Origin: Aquabacterium sp.
GTDB taxonomy: Bacteria; Pseudomonadota; Gammaproteobacteria; Burkholderiales; Burkholderiaceae_C
NCBI RefSeq assembly: GCF_016195855.1
Contig: NZ_JACPYU010000003.1
Span: 186,001-250,000 of the forward strand
Reading direction: 5' to 3'
DNA: 64,000 nt
Part shown: positions 27,677 to 36,971 of the stretch, in pieces
Layout of the letters: each line of letters starts with the position of its first letter
Position numbering within the stretch: position 1 is the first letter of the stretch
Program-made: the position numbers and the translations under genes
The notes under the pieces: generated by a model
The model's input: the letters and a program-made list of their open reading frames with translations, nothing else
What the model was told of the DNA's origin: nothing
Databases searched by the model: none

Positions 27677-28144
27677 TCAGCGCCCCCGACGCCAGCCGCG
27701 GTCACCATCGTCACGCTCGTAACCATCGCGAGGCACCATCATGCGCTGGTCGCCACGCGGGCCATCGTTCCAGGCATAGCGGTCTTCGTCATGATGATGG
27801 TGGTGGCGACGCCAGCCCCAGGCCCAAGGGCCACGAGGCTCACATCGACGCGGCTCCTGGTAGACCACCACAGGTGCTGGCGCATACACGGGGCGCGGCT
27901 GAACCACGACGGCCGGAGGGGCATACACAACCGGGGCGGGCGCATACACCACGGGCGCCGGCGCATACACGCCGTAGCGCGTGTTGGAAACTGCCGTCGA
28001 CACATAACCCATGCCCTGCACAGGTGCGTTGACGTTCACCGCCCAGTACACGCCACCGCCTGCATGGGCATTGGCCGCAGCCGCCACAAAGCCAGCCACG
28101 AGGGCCAGACGGGACAGGGTCGCAAAACGAGAGGTGGTGTTCAT
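27677..28144 (-). CDS. Small secreted Pro/Val/Tyr-rich protein with His cluster, unknown function
   Basis: A 155-residue protein not recognised as a characterised family. A signal peptide (MNTTSRFATLSRLALVAGF, cleaved after ANAHA) is followed by the mature N-terminus GGGVYWAVNVNAPVQGMGYV. The middle holds tandem VYAPAPVV units (five to six copies). The C-terminus is charged with a run of five histidines after GWRR and several Asp/Arg pairs, so it may bind metal. The start at 28144 is supported by AAGGAG upstream. It converges with the yjgR-like gene (29 bp) and follows lplT's stop side. Probably periplasmic or surface exposed. Confidence 0.7.
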   Translation of the reverse strand: MNTTSRFATLSRLALVAGFVAAAANAHAGGGVYWAVNVNAPVQGMGYVSTAVSNTRYGVYAPAPVVYAPAPVVYAPPAVVVQPRPVYAPAPVVVYQEPRRCEPRGPWAWGWRRHHHHHDEDRYAWNDGPRGDQRMMVPRDGYERDDGDRGWRRGR

Positions 28145-28225
28145 GAGAGTCTCCTTGTGAGCTCTCAACGGGTCAGCGGCCCTTTTGGCCGACCTGACTT
28201 TGTAAATCTGTGTTGCCAGCCGTGA

Positions 28226-29509
28226 TCAGTGGTGATGCCCGTCGCTGCGCGCCAGGGCCATCAACTGATCAACCTCGGCCTTGTACACGATGGTATTGCG
28301 GCGGTGCCACAGGCCCACCAGGCCCATGACCGAGGCCACCACCAGGCCAAACACCGTGATCGCCCCGAAGGCCGACAAACCCATGGACGTGGCGCCCGCG
28401 TACAGCCCGCCCAGCGCCAGGATGCAGGCCTGCTCGTTGAAGTTCTGCACGGCAATCGAGCGCCCAGCCCCCATCAGGTTGTGGCCGCGGTGTTGCAGCA
28501 AGGCGTTCATCGGCACCACCAGGTAACCCACCGTGGCGCCCAGCAAGATCAGGAAGGGCACGGCCATCGTCAGGCTGGTGATGACGTTCAAGCCCAGCAT
28601 CAGCACGCCCATGAGGACACCCAGGGGAATGAGTTTGGTCGCCAGATCCAGCCGCATCGAGACCGATGCCACCACAGCGCTCACCGCCGTGCCCAGCACC
28701 ACCACCCCGGCCAGCGAAGAGGCCTGCGTCGTCGAATAGCCCAGCGCAGCGGCCGCCCAGGGGAACACGATGACGCGCATATTGCCCGACACGCCCCAAA
28801 CCAGGGTCGTGCTGGCCAGCGAGATCTGTCCCAGCTTGTCTTTCCACAGGCGGGAGTTGCACTGCCAGAAGTCGCGCAGCAACTCCATCAGGTTGCCGCT
28901 CATGGGTTGCAGCACCGCGTCCGTGCGCGGGATGCGCAGGTTGAACAGGGCCGCGATCATGTACAGCACGATCATGGAGGACACCGCCGCCTGCCAGGGC
29001 TGGGTCACCCCTGTGTCGATCACCGGGAAATCAAAGCCCAACAAGATGGATGAGAGCTTGACGCCAACCAGTTGGCCACCCAGCAACACACCCAGGATGA
29101 TGGAGGCCACCGTCAGCCCCTCGATCCAGCCATTGGCCTTCACCAGTTGGGAAGGCGGCAGCAGCTCAGTCAGGATGCCGTACTTGGCCGGCGAGTAAGC
29201 CGCCGCACCCAGGCCCACCACGGCATATGCCAGCAGGGGGTGCAACCCGAACAGCATCAGCAGGCAACCGATGACCTTGATGCTGTTGGACAGGAACATG
29301 ACCTTGCCCTTGGGCAGGGCGTCCGCGAACGCCCCGACAAAGGGCGCCAGCACCACATAGAACAGCGCGAACATGGGTGCCAGAAACGGCATCTGCCAGG
29401 CGGGCGCGTTGTTGGTTTTCAGCAGTTCAATCGCGCCAACCAGCAAGGCGTTGTCGGCCAGCGAGCTGAAAAACTGCGCCGCCATGATCGTGAAAAAGCC
29501 TTTTTTCAT
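28226..29509 (-). CDS. lplT: Lysophospholipid transporter LplT
   Basis: A 427-residue major facilitator protein with about 12 membrane segments. It starts MKKGFFTIMAAQFFSSLADNALL, the LplT signature, and carries SPAKYGILTELLP near 108-120, which is typical for the family. LplT flips lysophospholipids across the inner membrane for re-acylation. The partner acyltransferase Aas is not adjacent. The His-rich end (DGHHH) is minor. It diverges from alr over about 200 bp, a pairing seen in related genomes. Confidence 0.93.
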   Translation of the reverse strand: MKKGFFTIMAAQFFSSLADNALLVGAIELLKTNNAPAWQMPFLAPMFALFYVVLAPFVGAFADALPKGKVMFLSNSIKVIGCLLMLFGLHPLLAYAVVGLGAAAYSPAKYGILTELLPPSQLVKANGWIEGLTVASIILGVLLGGQLVGVKLSSILLGFDFPVIDTGVTQPWQAAVSSMIVLYMIAALFNLRIPRTDAVLQPMSGNLMELLRDFWQCNSRLWKDKLGQISLASTTLVWGVSGNMRVIVFPWAAAALGYSTTQASSLAGVVVLGTAVSAVVASVSMRLDLATKLIPLGVLMGVLMLGLNVITSLTMAVPFLILLGATVGYLVVPMNALLQHRGHNLMGAGRSIAVQNFNEQACILALGGLYAGATSMGLSAFGAITVFGLVVASVMGLVGLWHRRNTIVYKAEVDQLMALARSDGHHH

Positions 29510-29586
29510 GCGCGAGCGTCGTCGGGAAGGTTCATATCTGGTCGATTCAAATCCTGCCTGATAGACATGTCCGCGCCAAAATCTCG

Positions 29587-29615
29587 TTGATCACATCAAA
29601 GGCCGCCGGTTATAG
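29587..29615 (+). promoter_or_regulatory. Possible sigma-70 promoter for alr
   Basis: TTGATC (29587-29592), a 17-base spacer and TTATAG (29610-29615) lie about 100 bp before the alr ATG in the divergent lplT-alr gap. The -35 is only partly consensus, so this is a tentative call. Confidence 0.3.
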
Positions 29616-29712
29616 CACGGCGCCCTGACAGCTTGCCGATGCACGCCGGGATTCCTGCCTCGCCGCCACGCAAACAGGGGCCAGGCAAGCCCGACTTGGC
29701 GAGGCTGGCAAA

Positions 29713-30843
29713 ATGACACCCATGCCGCGCCCGCTTGAAGCCCTGATCCACCTCGACGCCCTCCACCACAACCTGCAGCGCGCCCGCGAATGCGCCCCCG
29801 ACGCCAGCGTCTGGGCCGTCGTCAAGGCCAACGGTTATGGGCATGGGCTCCAGCGCGTCTATGAGGGGCTGCGCGCCGCCGATGGTTTTGCCCTGCTGGA
29901 CATCGCCGAGGCGCAAAAATTGCGCGAGCTCGACTGGCGCGGCCCCATCCTGCTGCTCGAGGGCGTGTTCGACGCCCGCGACCTGGAATGGTGTTCGCGC
30001 CTGGGCCTGTGGCATGTGGTGCACTGCGACGAACAGATCGACTGGCTGGCCGCCCACAAGACTGAATGGCCACACCGTGTCTTCCTCAAGATGAACACGG
30101 GCATGAACCGCCTGGGCTTCAAGCCACACGCCTTCCGCAGCGCCTGGGCCCGACTGAGTGCGCTGACCCAGGTGGACGAGATCTCGCTGATGACGCATTT
30201 TTCGGATGCTGACAGCCCCCGCGGCATCGCGCACCAGCTCGCGGTGTTCCAGCAACACGCGGGCGACCTCAGCGGCGAGCGCAGCCTGTGCAACAGCGCC
30301 GGCACCCTGCGTTACGCCAGCGACCCTGCCGTGCGTGGCGACTGGGTGCGCCCCGGCGTGATGCTGTATGGCGCCGCTCCCGACTACCCCGAGCACGACG
30401 CCACGCACTGGGGCCTCAAGCCCGCGATGACGCTGCAATCGAAGATCATCGGCATCCAGCACCTGGAAGCCGGCGACACCGTGGGCTACGGCAGCCGCTT
30501 CAAGGCCGACAAGCCCATGCGCATCGGCGCGGTCGCCTGCGGTTATGCAGACGGCTACCCACGGCACGCACCGGACGGCACCCCCGTGCTGGTGGATGGG
30601 CAACGCACCGGCCTGGTCGGCCGTGTCTCCATGGACATGATGTGCGTGGACCTGAGCCACCTGCCCGAAGCCCAGATGGGCAGCACGGTGACCTTGTGGG
30701 GCATCGCGCCGCACCATGGCGACCATGCCGCGCAGTTGTCCATTGACGAAGTGGCCCACCACTGCGGCACCATCGGCTATGAGCTGATGTGCGCGGTGTC
30801 GCCCCGCGTGCCCGTTCAGGTGCTCAATCACCCCTACCCCTGA
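29713..30843 (+). CDS. alr: Alanine racemase
   Basis: A 376-residue PLP enzyme giving D-alanine for peptidoglycan. The PLP lysine lies in WAVVKANGYGHG (near 35-46), the catalytic tyrosine in VGYGSRF, and CGYADGYPR is a further conserved block; RPGVMLYG is also typical. Two close starts exist (29713 MTPMPRP and 29722 MPRPLEA); either fits. It is followed on the same strand by a thioesterase and radA. The order lplT-alr-thioesterase-radA fits Burkholderiales. Confidence 0.95.
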   Translation: MTPMPRPLEALIHLDALHHNLQRARECAPDASVWAVVKANGYGHGLQRVYEGLRAADGFALLDIAEAQKLRELDWRGPILLLEGVFDARDLEWCSRLGLWHVVHCDEQIDWLAAHKTEWPHRVFLKMNTGMNRLGFKPHAFRSAWARLSALTQVDEISLMTHFSDADSPRGIAHQLAVFQQHAGDLSGERSLCNSAGTLRYASDPAVRGDWVRPGVMLYGAAPDYPEHDATHWGLKPAMTLQSKIIGIQHLEAGDTVGYGSRFKADKPMRIGAVACGYADGYPRHAPDGTPVLVDGQRTGLVGRVSMDMMCVDLSHLPEAQMGSTVTLWGIAPHHGDHAAQLSIDEVAHHCGTIGYELMCAVSPRVPVQVLNHPYP

Positions 30844-30942
30844 TTTTTTCAGCCACCAAAATGGCGCACGCGATACGCCATCAGGCACCAGTTCGGCACA
30901 CAACTTGCGTCTGACTGGTGCTTTTTGATTGCTTGCACAACA

Positions 30943-31470
30943 ATGGACATCGCTGCGGAACGACACATGGATATCGACCACCAACGCCACCAATTGCGCA
31001 TGACGGTGCTGATGACACCGGACATGGCCAATTTCTCGGGCAATGTGCATGGGGGCACCATCCTCAAGTTGCTGGACCAGGTGGCCTACGCCTGCGCCAG
31101 CCGCTATGCCGGTTGTTATGTGGTAACCCTGTCCGTGGACCAGGTCACCTTCCGCCAGCCCATCCACGTGGGCGAACTGGTCACCTTCCTGGCCTCGGTC
31201 AACTACACGGGCACCTCGTCCATGGAGATCGGCATCAAGGTGATCGCCGAGAACATCCGCACGCAGGTGGTGCGGCACGCCCAGAGCTGCTTCTTCACGA
31301 TGGTGGCGGTGGACGACGCCTCCAAGCCCACGCCCGTGACACCGCTGACGCCCGGCACACCAGATGAGGTGCGCCGCTTCAACGCAGCCAAGCTGCGCCG
31401 CCAGTTGCGCCAGGAGCTGGAACAGCGCTTCAAGGCCATTCAGGCCGAAAGCGGCCAGTCGCCGGCCTGA
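30943..31470 (+). CDS. Acyl-CoA thioesterase, hotdog fold (YciA-like)
   Basis: About 175 residues with a single hotdog domain. The key segment NFSGNVHGGTILKLLDQVAYAC carries the N-x-H-G-G motif and active-site Asp of the YciA/BACH acyl-CoA thioesterases. DQVTFRQPIHVGELV follows. A charged C-terminal helix (RRFNAAKLRRQLRQELEQRF) may assist oligomerisation. It hydrolyses acyl-CoA to free acid and CoA; chain preference cannot be read. Start alternatives: ATG 30943 or ATG 30967, neither with a strong ribosome site. It lies between alr and radA. Confidence 0.85.
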   Translation: MDIAAERHMDIDHQRHQLRMTVLMTPDMANFSGNVHGGTILKLLDQVAYACASRYAGCYVVTLSVDQVTFRQPIHVGELVTFLASVNYTGTSSMEIGIKVIAENIRTQVVRHAQSCFFTMVAVDDASKPTPVTPLTPGTPDEVRRFNAAKLRRQLRQELEQRFKAIQAESGQSPA

Positions 31471-31523
31471 TGATGGACTGATCGCTGGCGGAGGGCGACC
31501 GGGCCATGCCCGACAATGGCGGC

Positions 31524-32897
31524 ATGGCCAAGGAAAAAACCGTCTACACCTGCAGCGAATGTGGGGGCATCAGCCCGAAGTGGCTGGGCAAATGCCCCAG
31601 CTGCAACGCCTGGAACACACTGGAAGAGACACGTGCCGAACAGGCCGCGGGCAAGAACCGCATGCAGGCGCTGGCTCGTGGACTGAACGCCGCGCAACCG
31701 GTCACCACGTTGTCCGAGATCGAGGCAGCCGACGTCTCACGCACCCCCACCAGCCTGGAGGAACTTGACCGCGTGCTCGGAGGCGGCATCGTGGCCGGTG
31801 GGGTCGTGCTGATTGGTGGCGACCCCGGCATCGGCAAATCCACCTTGCTGCTGCAAGCGCTGGACGCCTTGTCCCGCCAGATGCCCGTGCTGTACGTCAC
31901 GGGCGAAGAAAGCGGCGCCCAGGTCGCCCTGCGTGCGCAAAGGCTGGGGCTGGATGGCAGCCACGTGCGCGTGCAGGCCGAGATCCAGCTGGAAAACATC
32001 ATCGCCACACTGAACGCCGAAAAGCCATCCTTCTGCGTGATCGACTCCATCCAGACCGTGTTCTCGGATCAGCTCACCTCGGCGCCCGGCTCGGTGGCCC
32101 AGGTGCGTGAATGCGCGGCGCACCTGACGCGCGTGGCCAAATCCAGCGGCTGCACGATGATCCTCGTGGGTCATGTCACCAAGGACGGCACGCTGGCCGG
32201 CCCGCGCGTGCTGGAACACATTGTGGACACGGTGCTCTACTTTGAAGGCGACACCCACAGCAGCTTCCGCCTGATCCGCGCCATCAAGAACCGCTTTGGC
32301 GCGGTCAACGAAATCGGCGTGTTCGCCATGACGGACAAGGGCCTCAAGGGGGTGAGCAACCCCAGCGCCATCTTCCTGTCCACGCACAGCGAACCGGTGC
32401 CCGGCTCCTGCGTGCTGGTGACGCTGGAAGGCACGCGCCCCTTGCTGGTCGAGATCCAGGCCTTGGTGGACGCGGGCGGCCCCAGCCCGCGCCGCCTGAG
32501 CGTGGGCCTGGAGCGTGACCGCCTGGCCATGTTGCTGGCGGTGCTGCACCGCCACGCGGGCATGGCCTGCTTTGATCAGGACGTGTTCGTGAACGCCGTG
32601 GGTGGCGTGCGCATCAGCGAGCCGGCCGCCGACCTGGCCGTGCTGCTGGCCATCCAGAGCAGCCTGCGTGGCCGCCCCTTGCCCAAGGGCTTCATCGCCT
32701 TTGGTGAAGTGGGCCTGGCCGGCGAGGTGCGCCCTGCCCCACGTGGCCAGGACCGGCTGAAAGAAGCCGCCAAGCTGGGCTTCTCGATCGCGGTGGTGCC
32801 CAAGGCCAATGCACCCAAGAAGCCCATCGAGGGCCTGACCATCCACGCTGTCGAGCGCGTGGAGGAAGCCATGGAGATCATCCGCAACCTGAACTGA
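31524..32897 (+). CDS. radA: DNA repair ATPase RadA (Sms)
   Basis: A 457-residue protein acting in recombination branch migration. The N-terminal zinc finger is CSECGGISPKWLGKCPSC, followed by a RecA-like domain with Walker A GGDPGIGKST (near 95-104) and the RadA-specific KNRFG motif near 257, then a Lon-like C-terminal domain. The start MAKEKTVYTC at 31524 matches the family; the frame opens slightly earlier at 31506. Last gene of the alr-thioesterase-radA set. Confidence 0.96.
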   Translation: MAKEKTVYTCSECGGISPKWLGKCPSCNAWNTLEETRAEQAAGKNRMQALARGLNAAQPVTTLSEIEAADVSRTPTSLEELDRVLGGGIVAGGVVLIGGDPGIGKSTLLLQALDALSRQMPVLYVTGEESGAQVALRAQRLGLDGSHVRVQAEIQLENIIATLNAEKPSFCVIDSIQTVFSDQLTSAPGSVAQVRECAAHLTRVAKSSGCTMILVGHVTKDGTLAGPRVLEHIVDTVLYFEGDTHSSFRLIRAIKNRFGAVNEIGVFAMTDKGLKGVSNPSAIFLSTHSEPVPGSCVLVTLEGTRPLLVEIQALVDAGGPSPRRLSVGLERDRLAMLLAVLHRHAGMACFDQDVFVNAVGGVRISEPAADLAVLLAIQSSLRGRPLPKGFIAFGEVGLAGEVRPAPRGQDRLKEAAKLGFSIAVVPKANAPKKPIEGLTIHAVERVEEAMEIIRNLN

Positions 32898-32930
32898 CCC
32901 CGCTTCACGACCGATCTACCCAACCCGATC

Positions 32931-34898
32931 ATGTTTCGCGCATTGTTTCCAACCCAATTTCTAAGTGGCTGTCTCGCACTTGCGTGTTTGGGCACAGCAC
33001 AGGCACAAGACATACCCACCTCAGCCGAGGACGACGATTTCGCCAATGTGCCGATCGTGCTCACGGCCAGTCGGCTCAAGCAGCCGCTCAACGAGGCGCC
33101 GGGCGCCATGACGGTGATCGACCGCAAGACGATCCTCATGTCGGGGGGCCGCACGCTGGCAGACGTGCTGCGACTGGTGCCGGGCTACATGGCCAGCGGT
33201 TGGAATGGCGCCAACCCGGTGGCGGCCTACCACATCCCACTGGATGACTATGGCTCGCGCAACCTCGTGCTCATTGATGGGCGACCCGTCTATTCATCCC
33301 TGTCCGTGGGTGACACCCATCGGGGCATGATGGATGTGATGCTCGAAGACATCGAGCGCATCGAGGTGCTGCGTGGCGCCAACTCCGCCGCCTATGGGGC
33401 CAACGCCATGTTCGGCGTCATCAACATCATCACCCGCCACAGCGCAGATGTGCCCAAGGCTGAAGCGAGCGTCACGACGGGCAACAACGGCATTCAGGAT
33501 CGCCGGCTTCAAGTCGGAGGCACCCAAGGGCCACTCAGCTTCCGGCTCTCTGCCGGGGAGCAACGCGATGAGGGTTACCTGAATGCCCATGACGACCGGC
33601 ACCTGAGCCTGCTGGACATGCGCGTGGACATCAAACCGGGTGCGGATGACGACATCCTGATCGAGGCAGGCACCAACCACCTGGACGCCGGCGATGGCTT
33701 TGCGACCGAGGTGATGAACCCGCTGCGAACCATCCGCTCCCGCGACAGCTACCTCAACGCCCAATGGCGACGCCAGCTATCTGGATCAGGCGAGCTGCAA
33801 CTGTCAGCCAACCACGCGCAGGAGTGGAGGCAGGACGTCGCCCCGTTTGCACCGCTGCCCGTTGTCATGATCGACTACAGCGGCACCGGCTACCGCAACA
33901 ACGCCGAACTGCAATACAAGGCCACGCTGAGCCCGACCCTGCGGAGCGTGATCGGCGCGGGCTACAAGGAGGAGCAGGCCAACTCGCCGGTACTGTTCTC
34001 CACCACAGGCGCAGAGAGCTTCCACGAAGAACGCCTCTTCGGCACCGTGGAGTGGCGCGCCACGCCACAATGGCTGCTCAACGGCGGGCTCTTCCTGGGC
34101 CAGCACAGCCTGGCTGGCGAGTATGCGGCCCCGCGGCTGATGGTGAACTGGCTCATCAGCCCGGAGCACACCTTGCGCGCCGGCATCACCGATTCGGTCC
34201 GCTCGCCAAGCTTGTTCGAGTACTTCGGCGACATGCGCTATGACTTCAACGGCATGCTGCTGGCCAGAACCTGGAAAGCCCGCGGCGACGTCGATCCGGA
34301 ACGGCTGCACAGCCAGGAGATCGGTTACCTGGGCCGTTTCCCGGCCAGCCAGGTCAACCTGGATGTGCGCGCCTACCGCGAGCGCATGAACACCATCATC
34401 CGCAACAGCGAATATGAGACAACGGTGTCGCTGCCGTACTCCGGCAACCGGCTCAAGGACTTCACCAATGCGCCCGGCTTCGAACTCGTTGGCATCGAGG
34501 CGCAGTTGCGCTGGCGGCCCATCGACGGTGGCGAGGTCTGGCTGAACCAGAGCTTTGAACACCTGATCTGGCAAAACGAGTACTACAACCTCACGCAAGA
34601 GCGCCAGCCCCCCGAACACGCCACCACCCTGGCCTGGTTCCAGCACCTGCCTGGTGGCATGGATTTCACGCTGATCCACCAGTTCCTGGGCGGCATGTCC
34701 TGGCACGACAATCGCGACTGGCAGCCCGTGTCACGGCGTACCGATGTGCGCCTGGCCTACCCCTTCCGGGTCCGCGACGGCTTGGCCGAGTTGTCCTTCA
34801 CCTACCAGTCGATCGAGGGAGACCGGCCCGTTTTCCTGCCAAGCTACGGGCTCCAGGCGCCTCGCCGCAGCTTCGTGCAGTTCAAGGTGTCGATCTGA
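32931..34898 (+). CDS. TonB-dependent outer-membrane receptor
   Basis: A 655-residue receptor. A signal peptide (MFRALFPTQFLSGCLALACL, cut after TAQA) leads to a plug domain with VLTASRLKQPLNEAPGAMTVID, then LVLIDGRPVYSSL and the conserved IEVLRGANSAAYGANAMFGVINII. The rest is a 22-strand barrel with VRSPSLFEYFGD typical of the family. The C-terminus ends KVSI rather than in Phe or Trp, a small oddity. Overall it resembles siderophore/cobalamin-type receptors, but the ligand is unknown. It starts 33 bp after radA on the same strand without a clear ribosome site; no transport partner is adjacent. Confidence 0.88.
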   Translation: MFRALFPTQFLSGCLALACLGTAQAQDIPTSAEDDDFANVPIVLTASRLKQPLNEAPGAMTVIDRKTILMSGGRTLADVLRLVPGYMASGWNGANPVAAYHIPLDDYGSRNLVLIDGRPVYSSLSVGDTHRGMMDVMLEDIERIEVLRGANSAAYGANAMFGVINIITRHSADVPKAEASVTTGNNGIQDRRLQVGGTQGPLSFRLSAGEQRDEGYLNAHDDRHLSLLDMRVDIKPGADDDILIEAGTNHLDAGDGFATEVMNPLRTIRSRDSYLNAQWRRQLSGSGELQLSANHAQEWRQDVAPFAPLPVVMIDYSGTGYRNNAELQYKATLSPTLRSVIGAGYKEEQANSPVLFSTTGAESFHEERLFGTVEWRATPQWLLNGGLFLGQHSLAGEYAAPRLMVNWLISPEHTLRAGITDSVRSPSLFEYFGDMRYDFNGMLLARTWKARGDVDPERLHSQEIGYLGRFPASQVNLDVRAYRERMNTIIRNSEYETTVSLPYSGNRLKDFTNAPGFELVGIEAQLRWRPIDGGEVWLNQSFEHLIWQNEYYNLTQERQPPEHATTLAWFQHLPGGMDFTLIHQFLGGMSWHDNRDWQPVSRRTDVRLAYPFRVRDGLAELSFTYQSIEGDRPVFLPSYGLQAPRRSFVQFKVSI

Positions 34899-34942
34899 GC
34901 CCACATTGAGCCCGCAACGGCGCCGCGCAAAGGCCCGCCAGC

Positions 34943-36505
34943 TCAGCCCTTGATCGCCTGCCGCAGGTTCAGGCCCGAGGCCATCAGGGTGCCGAAATAC
35001 ACCACGGCCGCACCCACCATGCAGGCCGCCAGCGCCCCGATGCGCAGGAAGACATGGGCGTGCAGACCGATCCAGTCGATGTGCTCGGCCGCCAGCCACA
35101 GGCCCACGCCCAGCAAGGCCGTGGCCACCACCACCCTCAAACCAAAGCCGGCCCAACCCGGCGAGGGACGATAACGCCCGGCCTTGCGCAGCCCGGTCAG
35201 CAGCCAGCCCGCATTGACCAGTGAGCCCAGGCCGATGGACAGCGCCAAACCGGCGTGCCCCAGATACGGCACGAAGATGGCGTTGAAGATCTGCGTGATC
35301 ACCAGCACGGCGATCCCGATGCGCACAGGGGTCTTGATGTCCTGCGTGGCATAAAAGCCTGGTGCCAGCACCTTCACCCCGATCAGGCCCATCAGGCCCA
35401 CGCCATAACAGGACAGCGCCAGCACCGTCTGCTTGACGTCATTGGGGTTGAAGTGGCCGTAGTGGTAGAGCACCGCCACCAGTGGCTTGGCAAACACAAG
35501 CAAGGCCACCGCACACGGCAAGGCCAGCAGCAGCACCAGACGCAGCCCGCGGTCCAGCAAGGCAGAGAACTGCACCTCGTCACCGCTGGCCTGCGCACGT
35601 GACAGCTGCGGCAACAAGACCACGCCCAGCGCCACGCCCAGCATGGCGGTGGGGAACTCCATCAGGCGGTCGGCATAGGTCAGCCAGGACACGGCCCCAG
35701 CCCCCAGGTGCGAGGCGATCTGCGTGTTGACCAGCAAAGACACCTGCGACACCGACACGCCCAGCACCGCCGGCGCCATCTGGCGCAGGATGCGGCCCAC
35801 GCCAGGGTGCGCGCGGGCCTTGCGCCAGGCCGCCAAGGTCAGGCCGACGCGGGGAATCATCCCGATCTTGAGCAAGGCTGGCACCTGCACGCCCAGTTGC
35901 AAGGCGCCCCCGATCATCACGCCCACCGCCAGCGCAAACACCGGCTCGACGCCATGCGACTTGAACAGCGGCGCCACAAAGACGGCCGCCCCGATCACCG
36001 ACAGGTTGAGCAGCACCGGCGTGACGGCCGGCACGGCGAAACGGCTCCAGGTGTTGAGGATGCCCGCGCTCAGCGCCACCAGCGACATGAAGCCGATGTA
36101 GGGGAACATCCAGCGCGTCATGACCACGGCGGCGTCAAAGCCCCCGCTTTCCTTCAGGCCGGAGGCCATGGCCCAGACCACGAAAGGCGCGCCAACCACG
36201 CCCAGCACGCACACAATGGACAGCACACCGAACAACACGGTGCCGACCGCATTGACCAGGTCATGCGTGGCCTGGTCGCCATTCTTGGCACGGCTTTCGG
36301 CCAGGATGGGCACAAAGGCTTGCGAGAACGCCCCTTCTGCGAACAGCCTGCGCAGCAAATTCGGAATGCGAAAAGCCACGTTGAAGGCGTCGGTGGTGGC
36401 GCTGGCGCCAAAAGCCGCCGCGATCAGCAACTCCCGAACCAGACCGGTGATACGTGACGCCAGGGTCAGCAGGGAAACAATGGACGCGGATTTCAGCAAA
36501 CTCAT
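34943..36505 (-). CDS. murJ: Lipid II flippase MurJ
   Basis: A 520-residue inner-membrane protein with 13-14 membrane segments, of the MviN/MurJ family, moving lipid II across the membrane for peptidoglycan synthesis. The start MSLLKSASIVSLLTLASRITGLVREL is typical, as is FRIPNLLRRLFAEGAFSQAFVP (near 46-67), and the following loop regions carry the conserved arginines. It diverges from rpsT. A perfect -10 box ends only 6 bases before its ATG, so the mRNA may be leaderless. Confidence 0.95.
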   Translation of the reverse strand: MSLLKSASIVSLLTLASRITGLVRELLIAAAFGASATTDAFNVAFRIPNLLRRLFAEGAFSQAFVPILAESRAKNGDQATHDLVNAVGTVLFGVLSIVCVLGVVGAPFVVWAMASGLKESGGFDAAVVMTRWMFPYIGFMSLVALSAGILNTWSRFAVPAVTPVLLNLSVIGAAVFVAPLFKSHGVEPVFALAVGVMIGGALQLGVQVPALLKIGMIPRVGLTLAAWRKARAHPGVGRILRQMAPAVLGVSVSQVSLLVNTQIASHLGAGAVSWLTYADRLMEFPTAMLGVALGVVLLPQLSRAQASGDEVQFSALLDRGLRLVLLLALPCAVALLVFAKPLVAVLYHYGHFNPNDVKQTVLALSCYGVGLMGLIGVKVLAPGFYATQDIKTPVRIGIAVLVITQIFNAIFVPYLGHAGLALSIGLGSLVNAGWLLTGLRKAGRYRPSPGWAGFGLRVVVATALLGVGLWLAAEHIDWIGLHAHVFLRIGALAACMVGAAVVYFGTLMASGLNLRQAIKG

Positions 36506-36511
36506 CCGGGC

Positions 36512-36517
36512 ATTATA
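36512..36517 (-). promoter_or_regulatory. -10 box of murJ, suggesting a leaderless transcript
   Basis: TATAAT on the minus strand is followed by GCCCGG and the ATG of murJ, so transcription should begin at the A of the start codon. The -35 position (near 36535-36540, CAAGTC) is weak and overlaps the -35 of the divergent rpsT promoter. Confidence 0.5.
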
Positions 36518-36537
36518 GGAAGTGCCCCGCCTCTGAC

Positions 36538-36566
36538 TTGGCAGGCCCGCTCAAGCAGGCTATAAT
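36538..36566 (+). promoter_or_regulatory. Sigma-70 promoter of rpsT
   Basis: TTGGCA (36538-36543), exactly 17 bases, then TATAAT (36561-36566). This is a near-consensus strong promoter as expected for a ribosomal protein gene. It leaves a leader of about 80 bases before the rpsT ATG. Confidence 0.85.
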
Positions 36567-36587
36567 CTCTGGTTTTCCAACCAACTT

Positions 36588-36647
36588 AGCCCTGTTGGGT
36601 GCGAATTGACTGTCAGTTTGACTGGCAGGTCAGGCATTCGCAGGGCT
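36588..36647 (+). promoter_or_regulatory. Structured rpsT leader hiding the ribosome-binding site
   Basis: The leader can fold into one long hairpin: AGCCCT (36588-36593) with AGGGCT (36642-36647), GCGAAT with ATTCGC, TGAC with GTCA, and an inner TGTCAG/CTGGCA stem with a TTTGA loop. The only Shine-Dalgarno-like AGGG is inside the 3' arm of the outer stem. This would suit translational autocontrol, as known for S20 in E. coli, though the mechanism here is inferred. Confidence 0.55.
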
Positions 36648-36655
36648 CGAAAATC

Positions 36656-36949
36656 ATGGCATCTGCATCCAAAGCCAAAAAGACCGTCCGTATTGCTTCG
36701 GGCCGCAAGCGCGCTCGTCAAGACGTCAAACTGAACGCTGCCAACTCGGCGCTGCGCTCGAAGTTCCGCACCGCCATCAAGGGCGTGCTGAAGGCTGTTC
36801 AAGCCGGCGACAAGGCCAAGGCCTCTGACGCTTTCAAGACCGCACAAAGCGTGATCGACTCGATCGCCGACAAGGGCATCTTCCACAAGAACAAGGCCGC
36901 TCGCCACAAGAGCCGCCTGTCGGCCAAGATCAAGGCCATCGCCGCCTGA
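36656..36949 (+). CDS. rpsT: Small ribosomal subunit protein bS20
   Basis: A 97-residue basic protein binding 16S rRNA early in 30S assembly. It has [44 protein letters not shown] and the C-terminal [19 protein letters not shown], as in S20 of other betaproteobacteria. Transcribed alone from a strong promoter and closed by an intrinsic terminator; its leader is highly structured. Confidence 0.98.
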   Translation: MASASKAKKTVRIASGRKRARQDVKLNAANSALRSKFRTAIKGVLKAVQAGDKAKASDAFKTAQSVIDSIADKGIFHKNKAARHKSRLSAKIKAIAA

Positions 36950-36971
36950 TCTGGGTTCGCCCAAACTGAAA

